Positions 48,793 through 57,647 of a stretch of 64,000 nt of DNA are shown here, piece after piece (position 1 is the stretch's first letter; the number at the start of each line of letters is the position of its first letter). Source of the DNA: Rhodoferax sp. GW822-FHT02A01 (lineage in GTDB: Bacteria; Pseudomonadota; Gammaproteobacteria; Burkholderiales; Burkholderiaceae_C). Made by a program: the position numbers and the translations under genes. Where the stretch lies: assembly GCF_038784515.1 (NCBI RefSeq), contig NZ_CP152376.1, positions 1,674,001 to 1,738,000 of the forward strand. The letters are read 5' to 3'. The notes beneath the pieces are model-generated. The model searched no databases. It saw nothing but the letters and a program-made list of their open reading frames with translations, and had not been told where the DNA came from.

Positions 48793-49494
48793 ATGTCACG
48801 TTTCCTGTTTACGCCCCCTCCCACCATGTCGTTGGCCATCCGTGGATCGGACGCCCGCTTCCCCATCAACCGACTGTTTTTTGTGGGCCGCAACTACCAC
48901 GCCCATGCGGTGGAAATGGGGCGCCCCGTGGACAAGTCCGTAGAGCGTCCCTTCTATTTCACCAAGGCACCACAGACCTTGACGGCCTCGGGTGCCACGG
49001 TGGCGTACCCACCCGAGACTAGCAACTACCACTTTGAAATGGAAATGGTGGTGGCCATTGGCAAGGCGGGCTTTCGCGTCAAGGCGGAGGATGCCCATAC
49101 CCTGGTCTACGGCTATGCAGCCGGCCTGGACATGACGCGCCGCGATCTGCAACTGGTAGCGCGTGACAAGGGGCGCCCCTGGGACCTGGGCAAGGACGTG
49201 GAGCAATCATCCGTCTGCTCGGAGATTGTTCCCATGGAAGGTGTGATCATTGAAAAAGGCGCCATCGCCCTGGAGGTCAATGGCCAGACCAAGCAGTCGT
49301 CCGATGTGGACAAGCTGATCTGGAATGTGCGGGAGCTGATTGCCGATCTTTCCCTGTTCTACCACCTGCAGCCCGGTGACCTGATTTACACCGGCACACC
49401 CGAAGGCGTGGGTCCGGTGGTGCCCGGTGACAAGATTACGGGACGGGTGGACGGCGTGGCCGAAGTCGCACTGGCGGTCGGCGCACCCGAGTAG
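48793..49494 (+). CDS. nagK: Fumarylpyruvate hydrolase
   Basis: A 233-residue FAH-family enzyme: FVGRNYHAHAVEMG, metal ligands in NYHFEMEMVVAIG, and GDLIYTGTPEGVG at the C-terminus. It cleaves fumarylpyruvate to fumarate and pyruvate, the last step of the gentisate route. ATG 48793 has only a weak AAGAAAG site. Confidence 0.92.
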   Translation: MSRFLFTPPPTMSLAIRGSDARFPINRLFFVGRNYHAHAVEMGRPVDKSVERPFYFTKAPQTLTASGATVAYPPETSNYHFEMEMVVAIGKAGFRVKAEDAHTLVYGYAAGLDMTRRDLQLVARDKGRPWDLGKDVEQSSVCSEIVPMEGVIIEKGAIALEVNGQTKQSSDVDKLIWNVRELIADLSLFYHLQPGDLIYTGTPEGVGPVVPGDKITGRVDGVAEVALAVGAPE

Positions 49495-49503
49495 GCAGGT
49501 GTG

Positions 49504-50142
49504 ATGAAGCTCCACAACTTCTTTCGCAGCGGCACCTCACACCGCCTGCGCATCGTCTTGAACCTCAAGGGTCTCAGCTACGACTATGTGGCGGTAGACC
49601 TGCGCAAGAACGAGCACCAGGGCAATGCATTCAAGGCCCTGAACCCGCAAGGACTGGTGCCCGCGCTGGTGGATGGCGACCATGTGTTGACGCAATCCGT
49701 AGCCATCATCGAATGGCTGGAAGAGCGCTACCCCACACCGGCCTTGCTGCCCACGGATATGAACGACAGAGCCCATGTGCGGGCGCTGGCCGCGGTAGTC
49801 GGTTGCGACATCCATCCCGTCAACAACAAACGCATTCTGGATACGCTGCGCGCCAGTTTTGGTGCCGACGAGGCTGCCATCAACCACTGGTGCGGCACCT
49901 GGATCCGTGATGGGTTTGATGCCTATGAAGCGTTGCTGGCTGCAGATACGCGCCGTGCAGGCTTCAGCTTTGGCAGCGCGCCGACCCTTGCCGATGCCTA
50001 CCTGATTCCGCAGATCGAAAGTGCACGCCGCTTCAAGGTCGATCTGGGCCGGTGGCCGCTGATCAGCGAAGTGGATGCCAGGTGCGCAGCACTGGACGCA
50101 TTCCAGCGGGCAGCACCCAAGGCACAGCCCGACGCGTCGTAA
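49504..50142 (+). CDS. nagL: Maleylpyruvate isomerase (zeta-class GST)
   Basis: A 212-residue glutathione-S-transferase fold with the zeta-class N-terminal motif RSGTSHRLRIVLNLKG (Ser/Ser-type catalytic loop), NPQGLVPAL and the C-terminal GSAPTLADAYLIPQI. It isomerises maleylpyruvate to fumarylpyruvate using glutathione. A GTG at 49501 is immediately before the ATG; either start is possible. Last gene of the nag operon. Confidence 0.93.
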   Translation: MKLHNFFRSGTSHRLRIVLNLKGLSYDYVAVDLRKNEHQGNAFKALNPQGLVPALVDGDHVLTQSVAIIEWLEERYPTPALLPTDMNDRAHVRALAAVVGCDIHPVNNKRILDTLRASFGADEAAINHWCGTWIRDGFDAYEALLAADTRRAGFSFGSAPTLADAYLIPQIESARRFKVDLGRWPLISEVDARCAALDAFQRAAPKAQPDAS

Positions 50143-50171
50143 CGTAAAGCCCCGGGCAACCGTTTCCTGTG

Positions 50172-51062
50172 TCAGCGCACGTTCTTCAGGGCCTTTACCA
50201 GAAAGTCGATCAAGGCGCGCACCTTGGGTGATACGTGTTGGCGCGTTGGATACACCGCATAGATGCCGAACTCGATGGAGCGATAGTCCGGCATCAGTTC
50301 CACCAGTGCTCCAGTTTGCAGATCTGCATTCACCATGAAGGAAGGTTGAAGGACCACACCTTTACCTTTGCGCGCGGCGGCAATGCAGGTGTCCCCGCTG
50401 TTGGTCCGCATGCGCGGCTTGACGGTGACAGAAACACCACCCTGCGGACCCTCAAAATGCCACTGGTCTCCGGTGGATAGCAAGCTGTAGGAAAGCACCG
50501 TGTGGTCCGTCAGTTCGGATGGGTGTCTGGGCCTGCCGTTTTTCTTGAGATAGGCCGGAGAGGCGCAAAGCACCAACCGGGTGGATGCCAACTTCCTGCT
50601 CACCAAGGATGAGTTGGGAAGGCGCGCAATGCGCACGGCAAGGTCGTAGCCCTCTTCCACCAGGTCCACGATGCGATCGGCAAAGGTGATGTCCAGCTCA
50701 ATCTCCGGGTACTTGCCCATGAAGTCGGGCCACAGCGGCGCAAGTTCCCACAGGCCGAACGACACCGGCACATTCACCTTGATCAGGCCTTTCACCGCAA
50801 TCGATGTGGCGGTGATCTCTTCTTCTGCAATCTCCACGTCGGCTAGAACGGTTTTGCAGCGTCCATAGAACTGCCGCCCTTCTTCGGTGAGTGAGAGCTT
50901 GCGGGTGGTCCGGTGCAGCAGTCTGACACCCAGGCGCTGCTCCAGTTCCGCCACGTGGCGCGACACCGCTGGCTTGGACATGTTCAGTGCGTCGGCAGCC
51001 TGCACAAAGCTGCCACCGTCAACAACGGCAGCAAAGGTCTTCATTTCCAGAAATTTGTCCAT
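50172..51062 (-). CDS. LysR-type transcriptional regulator (CrgA-like)
   Basis: 296 residues: winged HTH (about 1-60, ADALNMSKPAVSRHVAELE) and a PBP2 effector domain of the CrgA/DmlR branch (DITFADRIVDLVEEGYDLAVRIARL). It is convergent with nagL and divergent from the NADP-binding reductase gene, so it probably controls that gene and its neighbour through the inverted repeat at 51095-51118. No Shine-Dalgarno site is seen before its ATG. Confidence 0.9.
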   Translation of the reverse strand: MDKFLEMKTFAAVVDGGSFVQAADALNMSKPAVSRHVAELEQRLGVRLLHRTTRKLSLTEEGRQFYGRCKTVLADVEIAEEEITATSIAVKGLIKVNVPVSFGLWELAPLWPDFMGKYPEIELDITFADRIVDLVEEGYDLAVRIARLPNSSLVSRKLASTRLVLCASPAYLKKNGRPRHPSELTDHTVLSYSLLSTGDQWHFEGPQGGVSVTVKPRMRTNSGDTCIAAARKGKGVVLQPSFMVNADLQTGALVELMPDYRSIEFGIYAVYPTRQHVSPKVRALIDFLVKALKNVR

Positions 51063-51094
51063 TTGTTATGAATATCGGAATAGTTCATGTCATT

Positions 51095-51118
51095 CAACCA
51101 TATTTATCTTATTGGTTG
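51095..51118. promoter_or_regulatory. Inverted repeat, LysR operator candidate
   Basis: CAACCA and TGGTTG, six-base perfect arms 12 bases apart, in the AT-rich divergent region between the LysR gene and the reductase gene it probably controls. Confidence 0.5.
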
Positions 51119-51199
51119 CAATAAATACAGTTCACACATGCCTTCCAGCAACCGTGTGAAGGCTTTGAAGTTACCTACCAACCATTGAAAGGAAATCGT

Positions 51200-51829
51200 A
51201 TGAAAGTTCTCGTTATCGGTGCCGGCAACATGGGTTCGGCCTTCGTCAAGCAAATCTCTGCCGCTGGCCATGAAGTCAGCGTTGCTGCACGTGACGCAAC
51301 CAAGGTCGCCGCATTGGCTGCCCAATACCCGGGCGTGAAGGCGGTGCTACCCGCATCGGCCGCCGACGGCAAGGATGTGGTCGTGCTGGCCACAGGTTAC
51401 GCCGATGCAGTGAGCGCGTTGCAGTCCGTGGGCAATCTGCAAGGCAAGGTGGTGGTCGACATCACCAATCCGCTGACTGCCGACTACATGGGTTTGACGT
51501 TGGGCCACAGCACGTCCGCCTCTGAAGAGATTGCCAAAGCCGTTCCCGGCGCGCTGCTGGTCAAGGCGTTCAACACGCTGTTTGCCCAGGTTCTGGCCCA
51601 GGGCGCCACGCTGGCCGATGGCAACAAGGCCACCGTCTTCTATGCAGGTGACAGCGATGCCGCCAAGCAGACAGTCAAGGCTCTGGCCGAGAGCTTGGGT
51701 TTTGCCACAACGGATGCCGGCGGTCTGAAGAACGCACGTTATCTGGAGCCCTTGGCCGGCTTGAACATCTATTTGGGCTATGGCGCCGGTCGCGGAACCG
51801 GGATTGCACCAACCTGGATTGGCGCGTAG
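51200..51829 (+). CDS. NADPH-dependent F420 reductase-like protein
   Basis: A 209-residue Rossmann protein of the F420_oxidored/NADP-binding family: KVLVIGAGNMGSAFVKQI at the N-terminus, DITNPLTADYMG in the middle and the AFNTLFAQ motif. Burkholderiales do not normally make F420, so a NADPH-linked reductase on another substrate is more likely. AAAGGAAA precedes ATG 51200. First gene divergent from the LysR regulator. Confidence 0.85.
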   Translation: MKVLVIGAGNMGSAFVKQISAAGHEVSVAARDATKVAALAAQYPGVKAVLPASAADGKDVVVLATGYADAVSALQSVGNLQGKVVVDITNPLTADYMGLTLGHSTSASEEIAKAVPGALLVKAFNTLFAQVLAQGATLADGNKATVFYAGDSDAAKQTVKALAESLGFATTDAGGLKNARYLEPLAGLNIYLGYGAGRGTGIAPTWIGA

Positions 51830-51883
51830 GCGCATCGCTTTTGAAAACAGAAGCATTCACTTTTACATCACAAGGTATTCACC

Positions 51884-52438
51884 ATGCACAACGTTTCAAT
51901 CAAGTCTCTTATTGCTGTAGCCGTGATTTCCACCATGGGTTTTGCCCAGGCACAGACACCCGCAGAGAATCCCACCACACCGCCGCCCAAGCATGAAAGG
52001 CAGGCACCGCGTGTAGAGCGCAATCTCAAGGTTTTCGACACGCTGGACTTTGATGTGTTCAGCAACCAGAAGTGGGACCGTCTGAAGGAAAGCCATTCGA
52101 CCGATATCGTGGTGACCTGGCCGGATGGCCACGAGACCAAGGGCATTGAGCACCACATCGATGACCTGAAGGCCATGTTTGTGTTTGCACCGGACATCAC
52201 CATCAAGGAGCATCCGATCCGTTTTGGCTCCGGTACCTGGACCTCGGTCACCGGCGTGATGACGGGGACCTTTACCAAACCCATGCCGATTGGAGACGGC
52301 AAGACGATTGCACCCACCGGCAAGCGCTTTGCCATTGGCATGGCCACCATCGGTCACTGGAGCGGCAAGACGATGGACCATGAATGGTTGTTCTGGGACA
52401 ACCAGGACTTCATGAAGCAACTCGGCCTGGGCAATTAA
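51884..52438 (+). CDS. Exported SnoaL-like (ester cyclase type) protein
   Basis: 184 residues. A signal peptide (cleavage after AQA, about residue 23), a Pro-rich linker and an NTF2/SnoaL-like domain (about 45-180) with VFDTLDFDVFSNQKWDRL and HDI-like segments ending FWDNQDFMKQLGLGN. Proteins of this fold bind or cyclise small hydrophobic molecules; here it is periplasmic. It follows the reductase by 54 bases. Function not known. Confidence 0.75.
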   Translation: MHNVSIKSLIAVAVISTMGFAQAQTPAENPTTPPPKHERQAPRVERNLKVFDTLDFDVFSNQKWDRLKESHSTDIVVTWPDGHETKGIEHHIDDLKAMFVFAPDITIKEHPIRFGSGTWTSVTGVMTGTFTKPMPIGDGKTIAPTGKRFAIGMATIGHWSGKTMDHEWLFWDNQDFMKQLGLGN

Positions 52439-52451
52439 GCCAGCAGCTGCA

Positions 52452-53360
52452 CTATTCAAGATCCATTTCACGCGCCGCGATCTTGAGGGCATTGCGCAGC
52501 CAGACCAGGCCCGGGTCGTTGGAGCGGTATTTGTGCCACTGCATCACCTGGGTCATGGGCTCGATCTTCACTGGCATGGGGCGACTGACGACGGGCAGGG
52601 CGCGTGCTGCTTGCCGGGCCAGTCGCTCGTGAATGGTCACTATGAGTGAGGTGTTCACCACCATGCGGGGGGCGGTGGCAAAGCTGAAAGTGGTGACGTC
52701 TATCCTGCGGTGAATTCCTTTGGCCGCCAACGCGGCTGTCTCATAAGCCGTTCCGTTATTGGGTTGCATCACCACATGTCCATGGGCAAGGTATCGTTCC
52801 AGCGTCAGCTCGCCGTGTGCCAACGGTGATTCCTTCCACACGAGGCATTGAAACGACTCGTTGAACAGGTGCTCGGTGAGGTGCTCCGTAGAGGCGAATC
52901 GTTCAGGGATGATCATCAGATCCACCTCGCCGCGCTCCAACGCGCGCTGTGGATTGACAACCTGTGGCAACAGGATAAGCCGCACCTTGCATGACTGTCT
53001 GTGCATCAGCGACAGTAGGTGGGGTACCAGTACGGCACTGGTGTAATCCGACACCGTGAGCCGGAACTCCCGGTCAGAAACACTGGGGTCAAACCGCGGT
53101 TGTGAAACGACCGCCGCCTCCACCCGTATCAATACGTCCCGCACTGGATCCTTGAGCGCCAGCGCGCGCGGAGTGGGCTCCATGTGCCGCCCCACCTGGA
53201 CCAGCAGTTCATCATCAAAGAACTCCCGCAGGCGCGCCAATGCATTGCTCATGGCCGATTGCCCGATGTGCACCTTGTCGGCCGCTCGGGTGATGCTTTC
53301 CTCGCTCAGCAGCGCGTCCAGCGCAACCAGCAGATTGAGATCCAGTTTGTTGAAACGCAT
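52452..53360 (-). CDS. NodD/FdeR-like LysR regulator
   Basis: A 302-residue LysR protein beginning MRFNKLDLNLLVALDALL, the NodD-type N-terminus, with HTH AADKVHIGQSAMSNALARLR, conserved RHMEPTPRALAL and an effector domain (DYTSAVLVPHLLSLMHR). NodD-type proteins respond to flavonoids; the Herbaspirillum naringenin regulator FdeR belongs to this group. Divergent from the DUF1302 outer-membrane gene and likely the regulator of the 53527-64000 cluster. Confidence 0.88.
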   Translation of the reverse strand: MRFNKLDLNLLVALDALLSEESITRAADKVHIGQSAMSNALARLREFFDDELLVQVGRHMEPTPRALALKDPVRDVLIRVEAAVVSQPRFDPSVSDREFRLTVSDYTSAVLVPHLLSLMHRQSCKVRLILLPQVVNPQRALERGEVDLMIIPERFASTEHLTEHLFNESFQCLVWKESPLAHGELTLERYLAHGHVVMQPNNGTAYETAALAAKGIHRRIDVTTFSFATAPRMVVNTSLIVTIHERLARQAARALPVVSRPMPVKIEPMTQVMQWHKYRSNDPGLVWLRNALKIAAREMDLE

Positions 53361-53414
53361 GGCTTGGTGTTAACCCTTGAGGAATCACTGCTATCAATAC
53401 AGAGCATTGAATTA

Positions 53415-53433
53415 ATCCATTTTCCAGATGGAT
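53415..53433. promoter_or_regulatory. LysR operator candidate upstream of the aromatic cluster
   Basis: ATCCAT-TTTCCAG-ATGGAT: perfect six-base arms, seven-base spacer, containing T-N11-A (T53416, A53428). It lies in the 166-base divergent region between the NodD-like regulator and the DUF1302 gene. Confidence 0.55.
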
Positions 53434-53526
53434 GGTAACTCCGTACAGTCCGCCCAGTCCCGTTGATGGACGTCAAATTTTTGGCGCCATCAAACGTGTG
53501 ACTACAAAAAATATCTGGAGACAAAA

Positions 53527-55194
53527 ATGAAGAAACCGCAATCGCACAGGGCGCTGGCACGTCGATTGACCGCCATCAGCGCAGCTTCGATCATGGTCAG
53601 CGGAGTGCAGGCCATTGAACTGGATACAGGTAACTCGGACATCAAGGCGCGCTGGGACAACACCGTCAAGTACAGCACTGCTTTTCGTATGAACAGCGCA
53701 TCGCCCTCTCTGGCGAGCACCCGTTTCGGTCCTACAGGTGTCGTGGGGCCCAACAACAGCAACCAAGACGACGGTGACAACAACTTCGGAACCGGCGTGG
53801 TATCGAACCGGTTCGACCTGTTCAGTGAGTTGGATGTGCAGGCCCAGAACTACGGACTGCGCCTGAGCGGCGCGGCCTGGTACGACTCGGTATACAACGG
53901 CAATACGTCCAATTCGACGACGACTTCAAACCACCAGCCCGCAAGCGAGTTCGCCTCGGAAACCCAGAAGATCATGGGCCGCAACGAGGAGCTGCTGGAC
54001 GCCTTTGTATGGGGCCGCTTCGACCTGGCGGACAAGCCGGTCACCTTGCGCCTGGGCCGCCACACGTTGCTGTGGGGCGAGACCCTGTTCTTCGGTGCCA
54101 ACGGCATCGCGGGCGGGCAGGCGCCGCTGGATCTGGTCAAGCTGCAGTCGGTGCCCAACTCCCAGTTCAAGGAAATCGCACGCCCCACCGGCAAGCTCTC
54201 GGGGCAGATCCAGCTCACCGACGACGTGACCCTGGGCGCCTACGTCGGCTACGAATGGGAGAAGACCCGCATGATGCCCGTGGGCTCCTACCTGTCGACC
54301 ACCGATACCTTGGGTCCGGGCGCTGAACGCCTCAATGCAGGACCGACCGGTGTGTTTGTGAAGCAAGCTGACATTGACGCTAGCAACACGGGCGAAGGTG
54401 GCCTGCAATTGCGCTGGCACGCCGAAAGCATAGAGACGGATTTCGGCTTCTATGCCATCCAGTACAACGCCACCGCACCGAGCAACATCTACACCACGCT
54501 CACAGGATTTCCGGGCAATCTGACTGCCAGCAGCTACCGTTGGGCGTTTCACGAGGGCATCCGGTCATTTGGCATGAGTGCAGCCAAGACGGTGGGCGCC
54601 TGGAGTCTGGCGGGCGAAGCTTCGATCCGGCAGAACACGCCGTTATCCAGCTCGGGGCAATCTGTCATACCTGCCATCGGCGTGGGCGTGAACTACGACA
54701 ACAAGAACAACCCCGGATACGCAGTGGGTGAAACAGCTCACCTGAACTTCTCCTGGCTGGCAAGCCTGGGCCCCAGCTTCATTGCTCAGGAAGCCAGCTT
54801 TGTGGGAGAGATTGCCTGGAACGCCCGCACAGCAGTCACCAAGAACGAGCAGATGCTCAACCCCAACGCGGACCGCGAGGCGACGGCCATGCGCATGGTG
54901 TATTCCCCCACATACCGCCAAGCCCTTCCCGGCATCGACCTCACACCCAGCGTGGGTCTGGGCTACACCTGGGGCCGCTCTTCCGCCGTTGGAGCCGCGT
55001 TCGGCCCCAACGAAGGTGGAGACATCAACGTGGGCATATCCGGGACCTATCTCGGCAAGTGGGTTGCCTCGCTCAACTACGTTCACTACCTGGGCCAGGC
55101 TGGTGGCTCGACCGACAACAACAACAACGTGCAGTTCCTGCAGTCACTGGCAGACCGGGACTTCGTGAGCCTCTCGCTGCGCGCAACTTTCTGA
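53527..55194 (+). CDS. DUF1302 outer-membrane protein
   Basis: A 555-residue predicted beta-barrel. Signal peptide ending near GVQA (about residue 29), then alternating aromatic/polar strands, LRLGRHTLLWGETLFFGANGI and a C-terminal FVSLSLRATF ending in Phe, the Omp85 recognition type. DUF1302 proteins are encoded with DUF1329, YCF48 and MMPL genes in clusters for hydrophobic compounds; it may be a porin for such a substrate. GGAGACAA precedes ATG 53527. Confidence 0.88.
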   Translation: MKKPQSHRALARRLTAISAASIMVSGVQAIELDTGNSDIKARWDNTVKYSTAFRMNSASPSLASTRFGPTGVVGPNNSNQDDGDNNFGTGVVSNRFDLFSELDVQAQNYGLRLSGAAWYDSVYNGNTSNSTTTSNHQPASEFASETQKIMGRNEELLDAFVWGRFDLADKPVTLRLGRHTLLWGETLFFGANGIAGGQAPLDLVKLQSVPNSQFKEIARPTGKLSGQIQLTDDVTLGAYVGYEWEKTRMMPVGSYLSTTDTLGPGAERLNAGPTGVFVKQADIDASNTGEGGLQLRWHAESIETDFGFYAIQYNATAPSNIYTTLTGFPGNLTASSYRWAFHEGIRSFGMSAAKTVGAWSLAGEASIRQNTPLSSSGQSVIPAIGVGVNYDNKNNPGYAVGETAHLNFSWLASLGPSFIAQEASFVGEIAWNARTAVTKNEQMLNPNADREATAMRMVYSPTYRQALPGIDLTPSVGLGYTWGRSSAVGAAFGPNEGGDINVGISGTYLGKWVASLNYVHYLGQAGGSTDNNNNVQFLQSLADRDFVSLSLRATF

Positions 55195-55208
55195 GGATGG
55201 AGACCACT

Positions 55209-56561
55209 ATGTATTCACACACCCGAAATGGGCTGATTGGTTTGTTTGCGGCATTGGCTTGCACAGTGCCCGCCTGGTCAGCTGTCAGCGCTGATGAAGC
55301 CGCCAAGCTGAAGAGCGAACTCACGCCTCTGGGCGCAGAGAAGGCGGGCAACAAGGACGGCAGCATTCCCGCATGGACCGGAGGCTTCACCGGCAAGATT
55401 GCCGGAGACAAAGAAGGGGGGCGCCGTGGCGACCCTTTCAAGGGAGAGAAACCGCTTTATTCGGTCACCGCCAAGAACATGGCGCAGTACGCTGACAAGC
55501 TCTCCGATGGCGTCAAGGCACTGTTGAAGAAGTACCCCGAGAGTTACCGGCTGGACGTCTACCCCACCCACCGCACCGCCATGGCGCCGCAATGGGTGTA
55601 CGACAACACGGCCAAGAACGCACTGACCGCCAAGCTCGAAGGTGATGTGCCCAGTGGTGCCTATGGCGGAATTCCCTTCCCCATTCCCAAGAATGGCGTC
55701 GAAGCGATGTGGAACCACAAGCTGGCCTGGCGCGGCGAGTCCTGGGAGGCCGAGCTCAACCAGTACCAGCTCACATCGGACGGCAAGGTCGTGCTGACCA
55801 CCGACGGCCTGATCCGCCAGCGCATGCCTTATTACTTCAAGGACAGTTCGGCAGAAAAGTTCGATGGCTACTTCTGGGAGGTGAACCTGGTCAATGCAGG
55901 TCCTCCGATCCGGGCCGGTGAAATGATTGCCGGACGGCAGAACGTGGATGAAGACAAGTCCCAGTCCTACGTCTACCTCACAGGTCAACGCCGTGTACGC
56001 AAGCTGCCCAACGCCTGCTGCGACACGCCCACACCGGCTTCTGCAGGCGTGATGTCGTTTGACGAATTGAGCGTCTTTTCCGGCACTACCGAGCTATTCA
56101 ACTGGAAGCTCGTGGGCAAGAAGGAAATGCTGATCCCCTACAACAACAACAGCTTCCTGCAAGCCAAGGACAGTGAGGCCGTCACACCCCGCCATCTGAA
56201 CCCGAGCTATGTGCGTTGGGAACTGCACCGCGTGTGGGTTGTCGAAGCCACGCTGAAGCCTGGCCAACGCCACCAGGCGCCCAAAAGCACCTACTACCTG
56301 GATGAAGATACCTGGGTGGCCAATCTGGGTGATCGATGGGATGCCAAGGGGGATCTGTGGAAGACCCTGTGGCTCTTCAATTATGTGATGCCCGATGCCC
56401 CAGGCACGGTGCAACAGACCTTCGGGTTCTATGACCTTCAGTCGGGCAACGGCTATGTAGCCAACGTACTCAACGACAAGTCTTTCCACCACCGCTTCAC
56501 CAAGCGCTGGCCGACCGATGTGTTCACTGGTCAGGGTCTGGCTGCCCAAGGCGTTCGCTAA
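55209..56561 (+). CDS. DUF1329 periplasmic protein
   Basis: A 450-residue DUF1329 protein with a signal peptide (cleavage near AWSA, about residue 25). Family features: GNKDGSIPAWTGGF, PESYRLDVYPTHRTA, GQRRVRKLPNACCDTP and LFNWKLVGKKEML. The fold is LolB/LppX-like, so it may carry lipids or hydrophobic molecules. ATG 55209 follows ATGGAG; it is 14 bases after the DUF1302 gene. Confidence 0.88.
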   Translation: MYSHTRNGLIGLFAALACTVPAWSAVSADEAAKLKSELTPLGAEKAGNKDGSIPAWTGGFTGKIAGDKEGGRRGDPFKGEKPLYSVTAKNMAQYADKLSDGVKALLKKYPESYRLDVYPTHRTAMAPQWVYDNTAKNALTAKLEGDVPSGAYGGIPFPIPKNGVEAMWNHKLAWRGESWEAELNQYQLTSDGKVVLTTDGLIRQRMPYYFKDSSAEKFDGYFWEVNLVNAGPPIRAGEMIAGRQNVDEDKSQSYVYLTGQRRVRKLPNACCDTPTPASAGVMSFDELSVFSGTTELFNWKLVGKKEMLIPYNNNSFLQAKDSEAVTPRHLNPSYVRWELHRVWVVEATLKPGQRHQAPKSTYYLDEDTWVANLGDRWDAKGDLWKTLWLFNYVMPDAPGTVQQTFGFYDLQSGNGYVANVLNDKSFHHRFTKRWPTDVFTGQGLAAQGVR

Positions 56562-56594
56562 CCCAACCACTGCCACGTGCTGACAGTTCCCCAC

Positions 56595-57647
56595 ATGCTC
56601 AAGACCTCTCTTGCCGTTGCCGTGTTCGTGGCAATGGGTGCCAGTTCCATCCCTTCTCAAGCCACCCCGGTGGGCGAGGCTTTGCAGCGCCCGGCACTGC
56701 AGGTGCTGCATCCCGAGCGGGCCGTCCTTCTTTCGGCGACCTGGGCGGGGCGGCGCATTGTTGCCGTCGGTGAACGTGGCATCGCCATCTATTCGGATGA
56801 TGGTGGCACGCACTGGCGACAGGCCAAGGTGCCAACCAGTGTCTCGCTCACAGCAGTGCAGTTTTTCGGCGACCACCGCGGCTGGGCGGTGGGCCATGGC
56901 GGCGTGGTGCTGACCACGGTGGATGCGGGACAGAGCTGGACCCTGCAGCTCGATGGCAGGCAGGTGGCAGCCCTGGTGGCCAAGAGCGCGCAGGCCAGCG
57001 GTGACGCCAAGGCGCAGGCCGAGGCCGACCGTTTGATTGCCAGCGGACCGGACAAGCCCTTTCTGGACCTGCATTTTCTCGATGCGCAGCGCGGCATGGT
57101 GGTCGGCGCCTACGGGCTGGCATTGACGACGCAGGACGGTGGCAAGACTTGGTCGTCCATGGGGGCGCGCCTGGACAACCCCGGCGGCATGCACTTGTAT
57201 TCCCTGCAGTCCCAGGGCGAGAAGCTGCTGATCGCCGGTGAACAGGGCCTGGTTCTGCTGTCGCTGGATGCGGGTGCCAGCTTTCGTCGCCTGAAAGTGC
57301 CGTATGACGGCACCTTCTTCCGCGCATCGTGGCTGGGGGATCGTTCCTTGCTGGTGGCGGGGCTGCGTGGGCAACTGTGGCGCAGCGACGATCTGGGAGT
57401 GTCCTGGGCGCAGGTCAGCGCACCGGTGCCAGTGTCATTCTCGGCAATGGTGGCGGACCCGCAGGGCACGCTGTGGCTGGCCAATCAGGCGGGCGGGCTG
57501 TTTGCGTACACGGGAGAGCAACTGCGTCCCATGGCCCAGAGCGCATTGCCACCCACAGCCGGCTTGCTCGCGCTGGATGCCGGTCGTCTGCTGGCGCTTA
57601 CCGTGCAGGGTGCAATCGTTGTTCCCACGGCAGGAGCCCGCCCATGA
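56595..57647 (+). CDS. YCF48/BNR-repeat exported protein
   Basis: About 350 residues. Signal peptide MLKTSLAVAVFVAMGASS, then a seven-bladed beta-propeller built of YCF48/BNR repeats with the Asp-box pattern (IYSDDGGTHW, LTTVDAGQSW, LTTQDGGKTW, WRSDDLGVSW). GTG 56577 is an alternative start. Its stop overlaps the MMPL start (ATGA), indicating coupling. Likely an assembly or accessory factor for the transporter. Confidence 0.87.
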   Translation: MLKTSLAVAVFVAMGASSIPSQATPVGEALQRPALQVLHPERAVLLSATWAGRRIVAVGERGIAIYSDDGGTHWRQAKVPTSVSLTAVQFFGDHRGWAVGHGGVVLTTVDAGQSWTLQLDGRQVAALVAKSAQASGDAKAQAEADRLIASGPDKPFLDLHFLDAQRGMVVGAYGLALTTQDGGKTWSSMGARLDNPGGMHLYSLQSQGEKLLIAGEQGLVLLSLDAGASFRRLKVPYDGTFFRASWLGDRSLLVAGLRGQLWRSDDLGVSWAQVSAPVPVSFSAMVADPQGTLWLANQAGGLFAYTGEQLRPMAQSALPPTAGLLALDAGRLLALTVQGAIVVPTAGARP

